Shown here: positions 10,559-19,839 of the stretch, piece after piece | Position numbering within the stretch: position 1 is the first letter of the stretch | How the letters are laid out: the number at the start of each line of letters is the position of its first letter | Translations under genes and position numbers: made by a program | The notes under the pieces: model-generated | What the model was told of the DNA's origin: nothing | The model's database searches: none | The model's input: the letters and a program-made list of their open reading frames with translations, nothing else | Assembly (NCBI RefSeq): GCF_002119425.1 | Contig: NZ_MDSU01000018.1 | Location: 835,501 to 899,500 of the forward strand | Source: Desulfurella amilsii | GTDB taxonomy: Bacteria; Campylobacterota_A; Desulfurellia; Desulfurellales; Desulfurellaceae | Direction of reading: 5' to 3' | Length of the DNA: 64,000 nucleotides

Positions 10559-10634
10559 TGGAGCGGGAAACGGGACTCGAACCCGCGACCCCAAGCTTGG
10601 AAGGCTTGCGCTCTACCAACTGAGCTATTCCCGC
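10559..10634 (-). tRNA. tRNA-Gly (TCC)
   Basis: 76 nt including CCA. Acceptor GCGGGAA/TTCCCGC, anticodon stem CAAGC/GCTTG with loop CTTCCAA (anticodon TCC), T arm GCGGGTTCGAGTCCCGT. Third of the four tRNAs before tuf. Confidence 0.97.
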
Positions 10635-10651
10635 CTATTTTTTATTTAAAA

Positions 10652-10737
10652 TGGTGGAGAGGGGAGGATTCGAACCTCCGAAGGCAATAGCCGACAGATT
10701 TACAGTCTGTTCCCTTTGGCCACTCGGGAACCTCTCC
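10652..10737 (-). tRNA. tRNA-Tyr (GTA)
   Basis: 86 nt including CCA, with the long variable arm typical of bacterial tRNA-Tyr. Acceptor GGAGAGG/CCTCTCC, anticodon GTA in the loop CTGTAAA, T arm GGAGGTTCGAATCCTCC. Confidence 0.97.
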
Positions 10738-10750
10738 GCAGCAATTTAGA

Positions 10751-10825
10751 TGGAGCTGGCGAAGGGACTTGAACCCCCAACCTGCTGATTACAAGTCAGC
10801 TGCTCTACCATTGAGCTACGCCAGC
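10751..10825 (-). tRNA. tRNA-Thr (TGT)
   Basis: 75 nt including CCA. Acceptor GCTGGCG/CGCCAGC, anticodon stem GCTGA/TCAGC with loop CTTGTAA (anticodon TGT). First gene after the promoter at 10838-10865, so it marks the 5' end of the tRNA-tuf transcript. Confidence 0.97.
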
Positions 10826-10837
10826 AAGCAAAGAACG

Positions 10838-10865
10838 ATTATACATATATTTTAAAAATTGTCAA
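10838..10865 (-). promoter_or_regulatory. Promoter of the tRNA-tuf-secE-nusG-ribosomal operon
   Basis: Minus strand: -35 TTGACA (complement of 10860-10865), 16-base A/T-rich spacer, -10 TATAAT (complement of 10838-10843). Both hexamers match the sigma-70 consensus exactly. Transcription would start about 6-7 bases after the -10, just upstream of tRNA-Thr(TGT). It is among the strongest-looking promoters in the window, as expected for this operon. Confidence 0.85.
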
Positions 10866-10889
10866 ACATACTCTTTAAAAATTTCACTT

Positions 10890-11882
10890 CTAACTTTTAT
10901 CCTGGTAAACCTTTTGCCAATAATCTTTTAATTCTTTTGTTTTTTTAAATAACCAATCTCGATTATCAATATACCATTTAACTGTTTTTTCTATACCCTC
11001 TTCAAAGTTTGTAAAAGCTAAATTGATTGTTTTTTTAATTTTGCTTGAATCAAGCGAGTATCTAAAATCATGACCTGGTCTATCTTTTACATATGTTATT
11101 AAACTTTCGGGTTTATTCAGTAAAGCCAGTATTGATTTTACAACTTCAATATTGGGCTTTTCAATAGAACTACCCAAATTATACACTTCATTTGCGTTTT
11201 TTTGCCTAATTATACCCAAAATTGCTTTCGCACAATCTTCAACAAATGTCCATTCTCTGATATTTTCTCCTTTTGCGTAAATGGGAATAGGTTCATCTTG
11301 AAGCGCTTTATAAATTACAACGGCAATAAGTTTTTCTGGATATTGCCAGGGTCCATAATTATTTGATGGCCGAATTGTTATAACATTCGTATTATAGGTC
11401 CTAGCATAGGCCCTTGCAAGCATATCTTGGGCGGCTTTGCTTGCTGAATATGGAGAACTGGGGTTAAGGCATGAATCCTCTTTAAAACTTGCGTCATTTT
11501 CCGACAAATCACCATATACTTCATCTGTTGAAATATTAATAAACAAAGCATCTTTTGACAACTCAAGCATATTTTGAGTGCCAATTATATTTGTTTTGAT
11601 AAAAATGTGAGGGTTAAGTATGCTTCTGTCAACATGTGTTTCTGCAGCAAAATGCACAACTATTTGGGGCCTAAATTGTTTAAATACTTCTTGAAGCGAT
11701 TCAAGATCACTTGTATCGCAGTTGAAAAACTTTAAATTATTTTTTACAGACTCAATACGTTTCAAATCGCCAGCGTATGTCAGACTATCAACTACAGCTA
11801 TCTCAAAATCTTCAAGTATAGCCTGGCGTACAAATTCACTCCCAATGAAACCTGCCCCACCACTAATCAGCATCTTCTTCAT
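10890..11882 (-). CDS. rfbB: dTDP-glucose 4,6-dehydratase
   Basis: Converts dTDP-glucose to dTDP-4-keto-6-deoxyglucose for cell-surface sugars, 330 aa. It is an extended short-chain dehydrogenase with N-terminal NAD site [11 protein letters not shown], the TDE motif ([10 protein letters not shown]) and YxxxK (YSASKAAQ). The start overlaps the 3' end of rfbA by 20 bases, so the two are translationally coupled. Later rhamnose genes (rmlC, rmlD) are not adjacent, so the final sugar is unknown. Confidence 0.94.
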   Translation of the reverse strand: MKKMLISGGAGFIGSEFVRQAILEDFEIAVVDSLTYAGDLKRIESVKNNLKFFNCDTSDLESLQEVFKQFRPQIVVHFAAETHVDRSILNPHIFIKTNIIGTQNMLELSKDALFINISTDEVYGDLSENDASFKEDSCLNPSSPYSASKAAQDMLARAYARTYNTNVITIRPSNNYGPWQYPEKLIAVVIYKALQDEPIPIYAKGENIREWTFVEDCAKAILGIIRQKNANEVYNLGSSIEKPNIEVVKSILALLNKPESLITYVKDRPGHDFRYSLDSSKIKKTINLAFTNFEEGIEKTVKWYIDNRDWLFKKTKELKDYWQKVYQDKS

Positions 11883-12765
11883 TACTTGCTTCTCCTTGCA
11901 CTATATTTATAAGGTAATTTCCATAACCGGACTTTCTAAGCGGCTGAGCTAATTCTAAAAGTTTATCTTTATTGATATAGCCCATCTTATAAGCAACTTC
12001 TTCTATGCAGCCTACTTTTAAGCCTTGTCTTTTTTCTATGGTTTGTATAAACTGACTTGCTTCTAGTAAATTATCAAACGTGCCCGTATCAAGCCACGCA
12101 AAGCCTCGTCCTAATGTTATAGCCTTTAGTTTAGACATAGATAAATAAATTTGGTTTACGCTTGTAATTTCTAGCTCGCCACGCCAGGATGGTTTTACTT
12201 GTTTTGCTATTTCTACTACACTATTATCATAAAAATACAAACCTACAACTGCATAGTTTGATTTGGGTTTTTGAGGTTTTTCATCGATACTTACCACATT
12301 AAAATTTTTATCAAATTCAAATACGCCGTAGTCTTGTGGGTTTTTTACATAATAGCCAAAAACAACCGCGTTGCGCTCTTCTTCTGTAATGGTTTTTGCT
12401 TTTCTTAAAAGATAGGATAAGCCTTGTCCATAAAAAATATTATCGCCAAGAATCAAGCACACATTATCGTTGCCTATAAAAGTTTCTCCCACCAAAAATG
12501 CATCCGCTAAGCCCCGTGGCCTTTCTTGCGTAGCATAAGAAATATTTAAACCTAAATGCGCACCATCTTTGAACAACTCGCTGAATCTTGGTGTATCTTT
12601 CGGTGTAGATATAATCAAAATATCCCTTATGCCAGCAAGCATCAAAATTGACAAAGGATAATATACCATTGGTTTATCATACACTGGCAAAAGTTGCTTG
12701 CAAATACTGCTTGCAGCCGGGTACAATCTTGTGCCAGAGCCACCCGCTAAAATTATGCCTTTCAC
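11863..12765 (-). CDS. rfbA: Glucose-1-phosphate thymidylyltransferase
   Basis: Makes dTDP-glucose from glucose-1-phosphate and dTTP, 300 aa. The nucleotide-binding motif [13 protein letters not shown] is at residues 6-18, with [17 protein letters not shown] and [11 protein letters not shown] following. The start is GTG 12765-12763, with GGAGG upstream. It precedes rfbB on the same transcript and its own promoter is at 12794-12822. The two genes carry out consecutive steps. Confidence 0.95.
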   Translation of the reverse strand: MKGIILAGGSGTRLYPAASSICKQLLPVYDKPMVYYPLSILMLAGIRDILIISTPKDTPRFSELFKDGAHLGLNISYATQERPRGLADAFLVGETFIGNDNVCLILGDNIFYGQGLSYLLRKAKTITEEERNAVVFGYYVKNPQDYGVFEFDKNFNVVSIDEKPQKPKSNYAVVGLYFYDNSVVEIAKQVKPSWRGELEITSVNQIYLSMSKLKAITLGRGFAWLDTGTFDNLLEASQFIQTIEKRQGLKVGCIEEVAYKMGYINKDKLLELAQPLRKSGYGNYLINIVQGEASNEEDAD

Positions 12766-12793
12766 TAAAAACCTCCACCTCTAAAGCTAAAAA

Positions 12794-12822
12794 ATTATAA
12801 AACAAAATATTTGCGTTGTAAA
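12794..12822 (-). promoter_or_regulatory. Promoter of rfbA-rfbB
   Basis: Minus strand: -35 TTTACA (complement of 12817-12822), 17-base spacer, -10 TATAAT (complement of 12794-12799). It lies back to back with the chemoreceptor promoter at 12830-12858. Confidence 0.6.
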
Positions 12823-12829
12823 TGCAAAT

Positions 12830-12858
12830 TTGACAAAAAAGTTGTTTAATTATATTAT
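12830..12858 (+). promoter_or_regulatory. Promoter of the chemoreceptor gene
   Basis: -35 TTGACA at 12830-12835, 17-base spacer, -10 TATTAT at 12853-12858. A GGGAGG ribosome site follows before the ATG at 12876. It is divergent from the rfbA promoter, with only a few bases between the two -35 boxes. Confidence 0.65.
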
Positions 12859-12875
12859 GCAACAGGGAGGTAGTA

Positions 12876-14552
12876 ATGGTTAAAAAATTAGCAAGTTTTA
12901 CTATTTTAACTTTTATTTTGTATTTTGTAGGTGGTATTTTAGCCTATGCTCTTTTGGGCAGCTTTGTCCAAATGTACTTCGTTTATACTTTTAGTGCTGC
13001 TACGTTAATTTTTGGTTTAGTTAACTTTTGGTACTATTACGTGCTTATCATAAAACCCACAAAACAAACAGCTGATGAATTTTGTAAAATTACAAAGTCT
13101 GATGTATATGACTTAACAAAAGACTATAGCGTTCCAGGTTTTTGCACTTCACTGGGCAAGTTTATAAATACGCTTGTTAGTTTTTCCAAATCCATCTTTA
13201 GCGAGCTTATTACAAATGCAACAAAAACTTCCGTTTTTAACGCTAAATTCAACTTTGAGCTTAAAAATATAACACACCATATGAATGAAACTAAAGACAA
13301 CCTAGAAGCAATAAACAAAACTATGAACGATTCTACAAAAGCCATAGGCGACATATCACATAACATGGAAGATTTTGTCAGATTTATGGAAGAAGTAAAC
13401 GCTATAAGTGAACAAACAATTAAAACAACGCAAAACATAAGCAAGACATCTCAAAATTCAATTGAAGTGTTAAACGAAAACAAGCAGTCTATGGAGAGTT
13501 TACATGCTCAAATAGATGATATTTTATCTATAGTAAATATTATTAACGACATAGCAAACCAAACAAACCTTCTTGCTTTGAATGCAGCCATTGAAGCGGC
13601 CCGTGCAGGTGAGCACGGCAGAGGCTTTGCTGTAGTTGCAGATGAGATTAGAAAGCTTGCAGAGCAAACACAAAAACAATCAAAAGAGATAGAAAACACT
13701 ATAAACTCTGTTGCAGACAACTTTAACATACTTGTTGAAAGAAACAAAGCGATTAGATCCACCATTGAGCAGAATACAAAGTCAGTAGAAGAGATGCTTG
13801 TTTCTTTTGATAACCTTGCACAAAAGATCAACCAGGCAAACAATATGATAAATACAATAACTGCAGCCACAGAAGAACAATCCAGCTCCATTGAAGAAGT
13901 AGCCCAAACGGTAGAATACCTCGCAAATTCAGTTAAAGAGATATCAAACAGCCTTGACAATGTAAGCTCAAAGAGCCTGGATTTAAGCAAAATTGCAGAG
14001 CAGTCTGCAAATATTCTAAAGAAAGTCAAAGTAGGAAACCCGCTAGAAACAATCGTTGAGCTTGCAAACAAGTGCGCCAAAGAAATGACAAATACAATTG
14101 AAAATGCAGTCAAAAAAGGCATAATTTCATCATCTGGGATCTGGGATAGAAACTATGCGCCAGTATCCAACACAAACCCACAAAAATACCGCACACAATT
14201 CACAGACTTTTTTAAGCAGCACATCCAGCCTATTGAAGACAAGTATCTAAGCATAAACCCAAATTTTAGATACGTACTGTTTACAGACAACAATGGCTAT
14301 GTAGCATCACACAATTCCATATATGATAAACCACTTACAGGCAGTTACGAAAAAGATCTCGCAGGAAATCGTTCTATGAGAATATTTAACGATCTAGTGG
14401 GATTAAATGTTGCAAGAAATACGGATAGTCTAATTATACAAACCTACCCAAGAGACACAGGCGAAATAATAAGCGATATTGGCGTGCCTGTGTTTATTGA
14501 AGGCAAACATTGGGGTGGAATAAGAATTGGTCTAGCTGTGGAGAATATGTAA
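12876..14552 (+). CDS. Methyl-accepting chemotaxis protein with C-terminal sensor domain
   Basis: Chemoreceptor, 558 aa. Two hydrophobic segments occupy about residues 5-60 with almost no periplasmic loop between them. The cytoplasmic signalling domain follows, with the conserved hairpin tip [20 protein letters not shown] and [17 protein letters not shown]. After it comes a C-terminal domain of about 165 residues ([20 protein letters not shown] ... [20 protein letters not shown]) resembling the PAS/Cache-like domain at the C-terminus of many deltaproteobacterial receptors. Sensing is therefore probably cytoplasmic. The ligand is unknown. Confidence 0.9.
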   Translation: MVKKLASFTILTFILYFVGGILAYALLGSFVQMYFVYTFSAATLIFGLVNFWYYYVLIIKPTKQTADEFCKITKSDVYDLTKDYSVPGFCTSLGKFINTLVSFSKSIFSELITNATKTSVFNAKFNFELKNITHHMNETKDNLEAINKTMNDSTKAIGDISHNMEDFVRFMEEVNAISEQTIKTTQNISKTSQNSIEVLNENKQSMESLHAQIDDILSIVNIINDIANQTNLLALNAAIEAARAGEHGRGFAVVADEIRKLAEQTQKQSKEIENTINSVADNFNILVERNKAIRSTIEQNTKSVEEMLVSFDNLAQKINQANNMINTITAATEEQSSSIEEVAQTVEYLANSVKEISNSLDNVSSKSLDLSKIAEQSANILKKVKVGNPLETIVELANKCAKEMTNTIENAVKKGIISSSGIWDRNYAPVSNTNPQKYRTQFTDFFKQHIQPIEDKYLSINPNFRYVLFTDNNGYVASHNSIYDKPLTGSYEKDLAGNRSMRIFNDLVGLNVARNTDSLIIQTYPRDTGEIISDIGVPVFIEGKHWGGIRIGLAVENM

Positions 14553-14576
14553 AAATGTTTATTATATTTTTTTCTA

Positions 14577-14604
14577 TTGACAAGTGAAAAAATTTTTATA
14601 TAAA
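14577..14604 (+). promoter_or_regulatory. Promoter of the tRNA-Gly-Cys-Leu cluster
   Basis: -35 TTGACA at 14577-14582, 16-base spacer, -10 TATAAA at 14599-14604. tRNA-Gly begins at 14619. Confidence 0.7.
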
Positions 14605-14618
14605 TAGTATTGTGTTAA

Positions 14619-14694
14619 GCGGGAATAGCTCAGTTGGTAGAGCACAACCTTGCCAAGGTTGGGGTCGCGGGTTCAAGTCCCGTTTCCCGCTCCA
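14619..14694 (+). tRNA. tRNA-Gly (GCC)
   Basis: 76 nt including encoded CCA. Acceptor GCGGGAA/TTCCCGC, D arm GCTCAGTTGGTAGAGC, anticodon loop TTGCCAA (anticodon GCC), T arm GCGGGTTCAAGTCCCGT. Its acceptor and T arms nearly match the tRNA-Gly(TCC) at 10559. Confidence 0.97.
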
Positions 14695-14717
14695 TTTTTT
14701 TATAAACAGACCCAACT

Positions 14718-14792
14718 GGCGGCATAGCCAAGTGGCTAAGGCACGGGTCTGCAAAACCCAGATCCCCGGTTCGAATCCGGGTGCCGCCTCCA
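14718..14792 (+). tRNA. tRNA-Cys (GCA)
   Basis: 75 nt including CCA. Acceptor GGCGGCA/TGCCGCC, discriminator T, anticodon loop CTGCAAA (anticodon GCA), T arm CCCGGTTCGAATCCGGG. Confidence 0.97.
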
Positions 14793-14809
14793 AAGCTACG
14801 TGCTTATTT

Positions 14810-14897
14810 GCCGGGGTGGCGGAATTGGTAGACGCAAGGGACTTAAAATCCCTTGGGAGTTTCTCCCGTGTGGGTTCGATTCCCACCCTCGGCACCA
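14810..14897 (+). tRNA. tRNA-Leu (TAA)
   Basis: 88 nt including CCA, with the long variable arm of class II tRNAs (GGGAGTTTCTCCC). Acceptor GCCGGGG/CCTCGGC, anticodon loop CTTAAAA (anticodon TAA), T arm GTGGGTTCGATTCCCAC. Confidence 0.97.
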
Positions 14898-15011
14898 TTA
14901 AAAAGCTTGTTACGAAGCTAATTTCAATGGTTATCGAAGTTGATTTTTCTTCAACGTTTAAAAACTATCGGACATCGGGCAAATTTTTTAATTCTCATTA
15001 AACTCTTTTAA

Positions 15012-15205
15012 TCAAACAAGTATTTTTCCGCTCTCTATATCGCTTTCAATGTTTTTCATCATTTTTTCTATAACCTCAGGCTTTGGCTTTTCAATAGCTT
15101 CACCTGGTTATGCATTTTGTAATATCTTCCTTTCTCTGACTCCCCATTTGTTTATAAGAAAAAACAAAATTTTGCTCACTGGCAGCCACCCGACAAAACC
15201 TTATT
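15012..15205 (-). pseudogene. Gene relic of unknown family, broken across frames
   Basis: Between tRNA-Leu and the transposase relic (14898-15279) there is no intact gene. The minus strand carries protein-like pieces in different frames: one ends EAIEKPKPEVIEKMMKNIES with a TGA at 15014-15012, and another, slightly upstream, reads GWLPVSKILFFLINKWGVRE before stopping. Spliced together they would form the C-terminal part of one protein, but stops and frame changes separate them. I do not recognise the family. Confidence 0.35.
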
Positions 15206-15279
15206 AATTTTAAAAAACCTTTTTACGGAGTCATTATATTATAATTGTGGGTATATTACATCCATATTTGTAAAACTCT

Positions 15280-15548
15280 TTAGTCCCCTAAACTTCTGGT
15301 ACGTGGGTTGTCTTTAAAAAAGCTCAGGATTTGAGTTAAGCTTTTTTGTATGATATCATAAGGTGCTTTAAATTTCAAGTCCTTCAATTCCTTCTGATGG
15401 CTGTAGTAAAGCAAGTAGCTCATCAAATGTTTTTTGAGCTCCTCAACGCTTTCGTAATGGTAGGTTTTTGTTGTCACATTCTTGATCATTTTATTGAATA
15501 TCTCCATCTGCCTCCGTTTGTCCCTGTATGTCTAAATGTCAAGTGCAA
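15280..15548 (-). pseudogene. IS481-type transposase relic (C-terminal fragment, frameshifted)
   Basis: The minus strand from 15507 to 15280 encodes MEIFNKMIKNVTTKTYHYES..., then LKFKAPYDII and DNPRTRSLGD. This resembles the end of the DDE integrase core of IS481-family transposases (typical pattern: TNG..ERFN, then RYHY, then TPYE). Just upstream, one base out of frame, HLTFRHTGTNGG supplies the preceding TNG motif, so a frameshift lies near 15507. The first two thirds, including two of the three catalytic acids, are absent. No terminal inverted repeats were found. It is a dead remnant. Confidence 0.6.
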
Positions 15549-15746
15549 TCAAAAAGCGCTAAAACACAATAAAAATGCACCATTGGTAGCATAAAAAAAT
15601 AACTGATTTTTTAATTTTAGGGGTTTCTAAAGTCTTATGTAAACCTACCTTTTTTCTTTTTTAACAACATTTTCTAAAAACATCCAACAGATATTTTTTC
15701 TTTTGCATGCACCGGAGGTTTGATAAAGAAAGTTACACTCACTACT

Positions 15747-16571
15747 TTATCTTAAGTTGATTCTCTTTTTTATTTCGTTGATCTTTTTTAAAGCAGCTTC
15801 TTGTCCCTTGTCTATAAGAATTGGTACTTTATCCAACTCAAACCTGCCTATTGTTTCTATTGCAGGTGAAATTATGATATCTGCATATTTTAGTCTTTCC
15901 TTTTGAGTTTCGTTTATTAAACCTTGCAGGCTCTTTGTTATTACTTCGAAAATATTTTTTGGCTCTTTGTTCGCCAAGCCTTTATCTGTCAGCTCAACAC
16001 CTATGACGAGATTAAATTTTTGAAGCTTTAGTATCTTGCACGGTACGTCAACAAATAGAGATCCATCTATGTACATTCTTGAATTTATTACAACGGGAGA
16101 AAAAATGCCGGGTATAGCGCAGCTTGCCGCTACAGCTTCGTATACTGGCATATTTTGCATTAGCACAGGCTTTAAATCAACAATGTCGGTTGCTGGGATA
16201 AAAAGCGGCAGTAGTGCATCTTCTACCTTTGCACTCCCAATATGCTTTTTTATCAAATGTTTAATCTTTTGAGTACTGGATAGTCCCATGCGCGATACCT
16301 TCCAATGAAAGATATCGGATACTTTCAAGTTTAAAGCTATATTTTCTATTGCTTCTATGGATATACCAAATGCATAAAGGCTTGCTATAATGCTGCCTGC
16401 AGATGTACCAGATATCGCGTTTATTTTAATGCCGTGTTCTTTTAATACTTTTAGTACACCTATATGCGAAGTTGCCCATACAGCACCTCCGCCCAAGGCA
16501 AGGCCCACTGTTTTATTTTTGCTGTATATATTTTTTAAGCTATCTATGTAGGACTTAAAATTTGTAACCAA
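15747..16571 (-). CDS. Patatin-like phospholipase (RssA/NTE family)
   Basis: Predicted serine lipid acyl hydrolase, 274 aa. The oxyanion loop GLALGGGAVWATSHIG (about residues 23-38) and nucleophile elbow GTSAG (55-59, Ser57) are present, as is the catalytic aspartate in YIDGSLF, giving the Ser-Asp dyad. The start is TTG 16571-16569 and no ATG is available nearby; it overlaps the end of the decayed frame upstream (stop near 16557-16555), so translation may have been coupled to that gene. Substrate unknown. The intact motifs argue it is functional despite decayed neighbours. Confidence 0.82.
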   Translation of the reverse strand: MVTNFKSYIDSLKNIYSKNKTVGLALGGGAVWATSHIGVLKVLKEHGIKINAISGTSAGSIIASLYAFGISIEAIENIALNLKVSDIFHWKVSRMGLSSTQKIKHLIKKHIGSAKVEDALLPLFIPATDIVDLKPVLMQNMPVYEAVAASCAIPGIFSPVVINSRMYIDGSLFVDVPCKILKLQKFNLVIGVELTDKGLANKEPKNIFEVITKSLQGLINETQKERLKYADIIISPAIETIGRFELDKVPILIDKGQEAALKKINEIKKRINLR

Positions 16572-17487
16572 TCCCTATTATAGCTCCCAACGTATGGTAA
16601 TTGCACGATGGTTCGCAGGCAGGCATATTCTGCTAGATATACACCACATCAGAAGAATTATAGTGCCACCTTGAGTAATTGATCGATAAATAAATCCATC
16701 ATAGGATGCTTTTTTATACACATTAAGTTCCTGCCACCCACCAATGAGGTACTCTTTAAAAAACAAACTTTTTATATGCTTCTTTAAGGCCTGGATGAAC
16801 TTCAACCAAAATATAGCTGTGGCTGTAATGAAAAGAAGAAAGTGTATTTGAATTGCTATCAGTAGATTTACCATACCCATATGCAAAATTAAGAATGCTG
16901 CTTATGTAAAATAACTTGGAAACTTTATACTTCGGTTTTAGAAAAATACCGTAAAGGTTGGCGGTTTCTCTCTGGCCGTTTGAAGGCGAGTAATTTGAAA
17001 AGCTAAAATGAAAAAACTCAAAAGCATTACCTAGGGATAAATTATTTAAAACCGTGCCATAAGAAGCGCTTACTATCACACAACTAATTATAAAAAAAAC
17101 AGTAAAACCAGACTCAAGCGATGTTAAAGATGCATCCATAAGCTTTGAATTGTCACTTAAATATCCATAAAGTGACAAAATAGAAACAACTGGGAACATA
17201 TAATAACCGTTTCCAAAAGGTTTTATGTCATCAGCAAGGTTTTTTGCGGTATTGTTTTGATGATTTATTACATAAGTTCTTACGCTTTTGTCGATAAGCA
17301 AACTACCTGCAATTAAGACAACTACGCCTGCTGTATAATCTTTATTTTGCCATACAAATTTGGGATAGGAAGCAACATCATTGCTTGTAATATTGTAAGT
17401 TTTACATAAGAGATTGTCTTTTGCATAAAGAAGGTTAGGTGAGAGAAGAAGATATAATACTACAATAATATTTAACTTATAAAACAT
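16555..17487 (-). pseudogene. Broken PAP2-like / membrane phosphatase-type gene
   Basis: A frame starting at 17487 encodes a signal peptide (MFYKLNIIVVLYLLLSPNLLYA) and membrane segments resembling the N-terminal half of PAP2-superfamily proteins (DKSVRTYVINHQ, IKPFGNG, LTSLES). A degenerate SFSNYSPSNG stands where PSGH is expected. It stops at 16758-16756. In-frame stops continue, yet the same frame then gives SRWHYNSSDVV (16674-16642), like the third PAP2 motif, and finally NYHTLGAIIGIGYKF with TAA at 16557-16555. Another frame reads EYLIGGWQELNVYKKASYDG. Several indels are needed to join these, so I call it decayed. The family call is tentative. Confidence 0.5.
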
Positions 17488-17601
17488 CGCTTTACCTAAT
17501 ACCTTCTAATAAGCATAAATCGTTCTATTTTTTAAGTGCGTGCCAAAATATTTTGTTGTACACCTCGCAAAAGTCTACAAATGTAACAAAGAAGATATAG
17601 C

Positions 17602-18924
17602 CTAAAACCACGTCTTCTTTATAGTGTCTTGGCGTGAAATTGACTTGAGCATCTCGATAGTTACAGATTTTGGTCGCTCAATTGGATAACCCAGACCTCT
17701 GTCCCATGTAATATTAGATAGTACGCCCATAGAACGAGAAATATCAAACAGCGCTGGGTAAAATTCGTACTGATTTACTCCATAGTAAGCCTGAATAGTG
17801 CCTGTTATATTATCACAGTTTGGCCATGGATTTTTTGCTTTTCCATGCTTGGTTAGTATATCTGGTGCCACTTCATAAAGTAAAGATACCAGTTGGAACA
17901 ATGGATCGTCTGGTAAATGTTTTTCCCCAAACTCCAGCTGGGCAACAAACCTTGGATCTGTTTTTCTTAATACCGCATGACCATAACCGGGTATTACTTG
18001 ACCTGCATTCAAAGTATCCCAACAGAACTGCTCTAACTCTTGTTTTGTAGGAATTTTGTTAAGCTTTTTAAGCAATTCTTGAAACCACTTTAGAGCTTCT
18101 TGTGTAGCCCCACCATGCAAAGGCCCAGATAGACCATTTATTCCCGCTGCCAAAGAGTAATACGCATCAGCCCATGCAGAAGCAACAAGGTGTGTGGTAT
18201 GAGCCGAGACATTTCCACTTTCATGGTCAGAAAGCAAAATAAAGTAAAGACGCGAAAAATCATCATACGGTTTATCTATACCCATCATATAAGCGAAGTT
18301 GCCACCAAAATCCAGATCAGGGTTTTGAGGTATTTGTTCGTTGTTTTTATACTTTAGTCTGTAAATATAAGCAGCTATCATAGGAATTTTTGGCAGCAAA
18401 TTTAAAACATCCTCAAACATATACTCCCATGCGTTTTGTTTTGTAATTTTATTTTCTGCGTATGCTTTGGCAAACACAGATTCTTGCTGCATGGTACCTA
18501 CAGCAACTGCGAGCATCACATCGGGGCGTGCTTCGCGAGGCATTGAATCTAAAACCCTATAAACATAATTTGGAACTTTTCGTTTTTCTTTAAAAATATC
18601 AATTACTTCTCGCACTTCTTCTTCAGTTGGGATATCGCCGGTCATTAAAAGGTAAAACTGAGCTTCATCGTATGGCATTTCTGCTCCTTTAGGTTTTGGA
18701 AGCTTTTCTAACACTTCATCTACAGTGTAGCCCCTATAGCGTATACCTTCAAATGGGTCTAGGTAAGAAATATCTGTAACCAAGACCTTTAACCCTCTCA
18801 TGCCACCAATGACTTGAGCAATAGTAATATCCCCTATTTTTACATCACCGTAGTCTTTTAAAAGTTTAGTAACCTCCTCCCTTTGAATTTCGACTTTTTC
18901 TTTTAATTTTTCTTTGAATTTCAT
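17602..18924 (-). CDS. Citrate/2-methylcitrate synthase, mitochondrial-type
   Basis: Condenses an acyl-CoA with oxaloacetate, 440 aa. I start at ATG 18924-18922 because AAGGAGG lies just upstream and the family begins there. Catalytic residues are in place: His270 in GPLHGGATQE, His316 in PGYGHAVLRKTDPR and Asp371 in NCDNITG, nearly co-linear with pig mitochondrial citrate synthase (274, 320, 375). LSDHESGNVSAHTTHLV is also mitochondrial-like. This is not the short PrpC type usual in prp operons. Third gene after prpD and prpB, so 2-methylcitrate synthase fits the context, but a TCA-cycle role is equally possible. A weak 8-bp inverted repeat (17588-17595/17613-17620) follows it. Confidence 0.9.
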   Translation of the reverse strand: MKFKEKLKEKVEIQREEVTKLLKDYGDVKIGDITIAQVIGGMRGLKVLVTDISYLDPFEGIRYRGYTVDEVLEKLPKPKGAEMPYDEAQFYLLMTGDIPTEEEVREVIDIFKEKRKVPNYVYRVLDSMPREARPDVMLAVAVGTMQQESVFAKAYAENKITKQNAWEYMFEDVLNLLPKIPMIAAYIYRLKYKNNEQIPQNPDLDFGGNFAYMMGIDKPYDDFSRLYFILLSDHESGNVSAHTTHLVASAWADAYYSLAAGINGLSGPLHGGATQEALKWFQELLKKLNKIPTKQELEQFCWDTLNAGQVIPGYGHAVLRKTDPRFVAQLEFGEKHLPDDPLFQLVSLLYEVAPDILTKHGKAKNPWPNCDNITGTIQAYYGVNQYEFYPALFDISRSMGVLSNITWDRGLGYPIERPKSVTIEMLKSISRQDTIKKTWF

Positions 18925-18946
18925 ATTATACCTCCTTTTTTGGGTG

Positions 18947-19837
18947 TCATAATTGTTTTCCAAAGATTGTTTTGTCAAAGTCTTCGTATTCACTGTACTT
19001 TATCAGTTCATAAAGTTCTTGCCTTGTTTGCATCTGATTTAAAATTCCTTTTTGTGTTCCATTTTGTTTAATATATTCAAATGTTTTCTTTATAGCATAA
19101 TTTGCTGCACGAAGAGCGCTTACAGGAAAAATTACTATCTTGTAACCCAAATCCCTAAATTCCTCAAGCGAAATGTATGGAGTTTTACCAAATTCCGTCA
19201 TATTAGCCAATAAAGGAACCTTAACATTTAAGGCAAATTCTCTAAACTCTTCTTTGGTTTCTAATGCCTCTGGAAAAATAATATCAGCGCCTGCTTCAAT
19301 ATAATTATTAGCCCTATCAATGGCATCTTTAAGACCATTTACCGCTTTAGCATCAGTTCTTGCTACAATGAGCAAATCCTTTGCTACTTTTTTTGCAGCT
19401 TTGATTTTTTGCACCATTCTTTGCGTTTCTACTACACGTTTACCGGATAGGTGACCACATTTTTTTGGAAGTTCTTGATCTTCAATTTGTATAGCAGCGG
19501 CTTTTGCTTCTTGCATAGTTTTAGCTGTCTTTGCAACATTTAAAGCTTCACCGAAGCCCACATCAACATCCACTATCATAGGCAAACCACTTGCCCTGTA
19601 AATATAGGTACTCATTGCTGCTACTTCATTTAACTCAATCAAACTCAAATCTGGCATACCAAGACTAGCAGTCAATGCTGCACCTGATAGATAGCAACAC
19701 TCGAAACCTGCCTGGCGTGCTATCAGGGCACTTATTGGGTTAAAAACCCCAACAACCGCTAAAATATCCTTACTCTGTAACAATTCCTTTAACTTTTGAT
19801 GTGGATTAGTTGTATGTTCTTCAACAAGCCAGCTCAT
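18947..19837 (-). CDS. prpB: 2-methylisocitrate lyase
   Basis: Cleaves 2-methylisocitrate to pyruvate and succinate, 296 aa, a TIM-barrel of the isocitrate lyase/PEP mutase family. The active-site loop KKCGHLSGK (125-133, with Cys127) and metal-binding VDVDVGFG (89-96) and QIEDQ (117-121) are present. The length is that of PrpB rather than the much longer isocitrate lyase. Starts 2 bases after prpD and ends 22 bases before the synthase. Propionate would be oxidised to pyruvate through this cycle. Confidence 0.92.
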   Translation of the reverse strand: MSWLVEEHTTNPHQKLKELLQSKDILAVVGVFNPISALIARQAGFECCYLSGAALTASLGMPDLSLIELNEVAAMSTYIYRASGLPMIVDVDVGFGEALNVAKTAKTMQEAKAAAIQIEDQELPKKCGHLSGKRVVETQRMVQKIKAAKKVAKDLLIVARTDAKAVNGLKDAIDRANNYIEAGADIIFPEALETKEEFREFALNVKVPLLANMTEFGKTPYISLEEFRDLGYKIVIFPVSALRAANYAIKKTFEYIKQNGTQKGILNQMQTRQELYELIKYSEYEDFDKTIFGKQL

Positions 19838-19839
19838 TT

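Noticed and set aside
13508-14122. A 204-codon frame antisense to the chemoreceptor gene
   Set aside because: Shadow of the helical, Ala/Glu-rich signalling domain on the other strand.
14612-15001. Open frames running through tRNA-Gly, tRNA-Cys and tRNA-Leu on both strands
   Set aside because: The sequence folds into complete tRNAs; the translations are artefacts.
17588-17620. 8-bp inverted repeat AAAGAAGA/TCTTCTTT around the synthase stop codon
   Set aside because: AT-rich, 17-base loop and no T-run; too weak to call a terminator.
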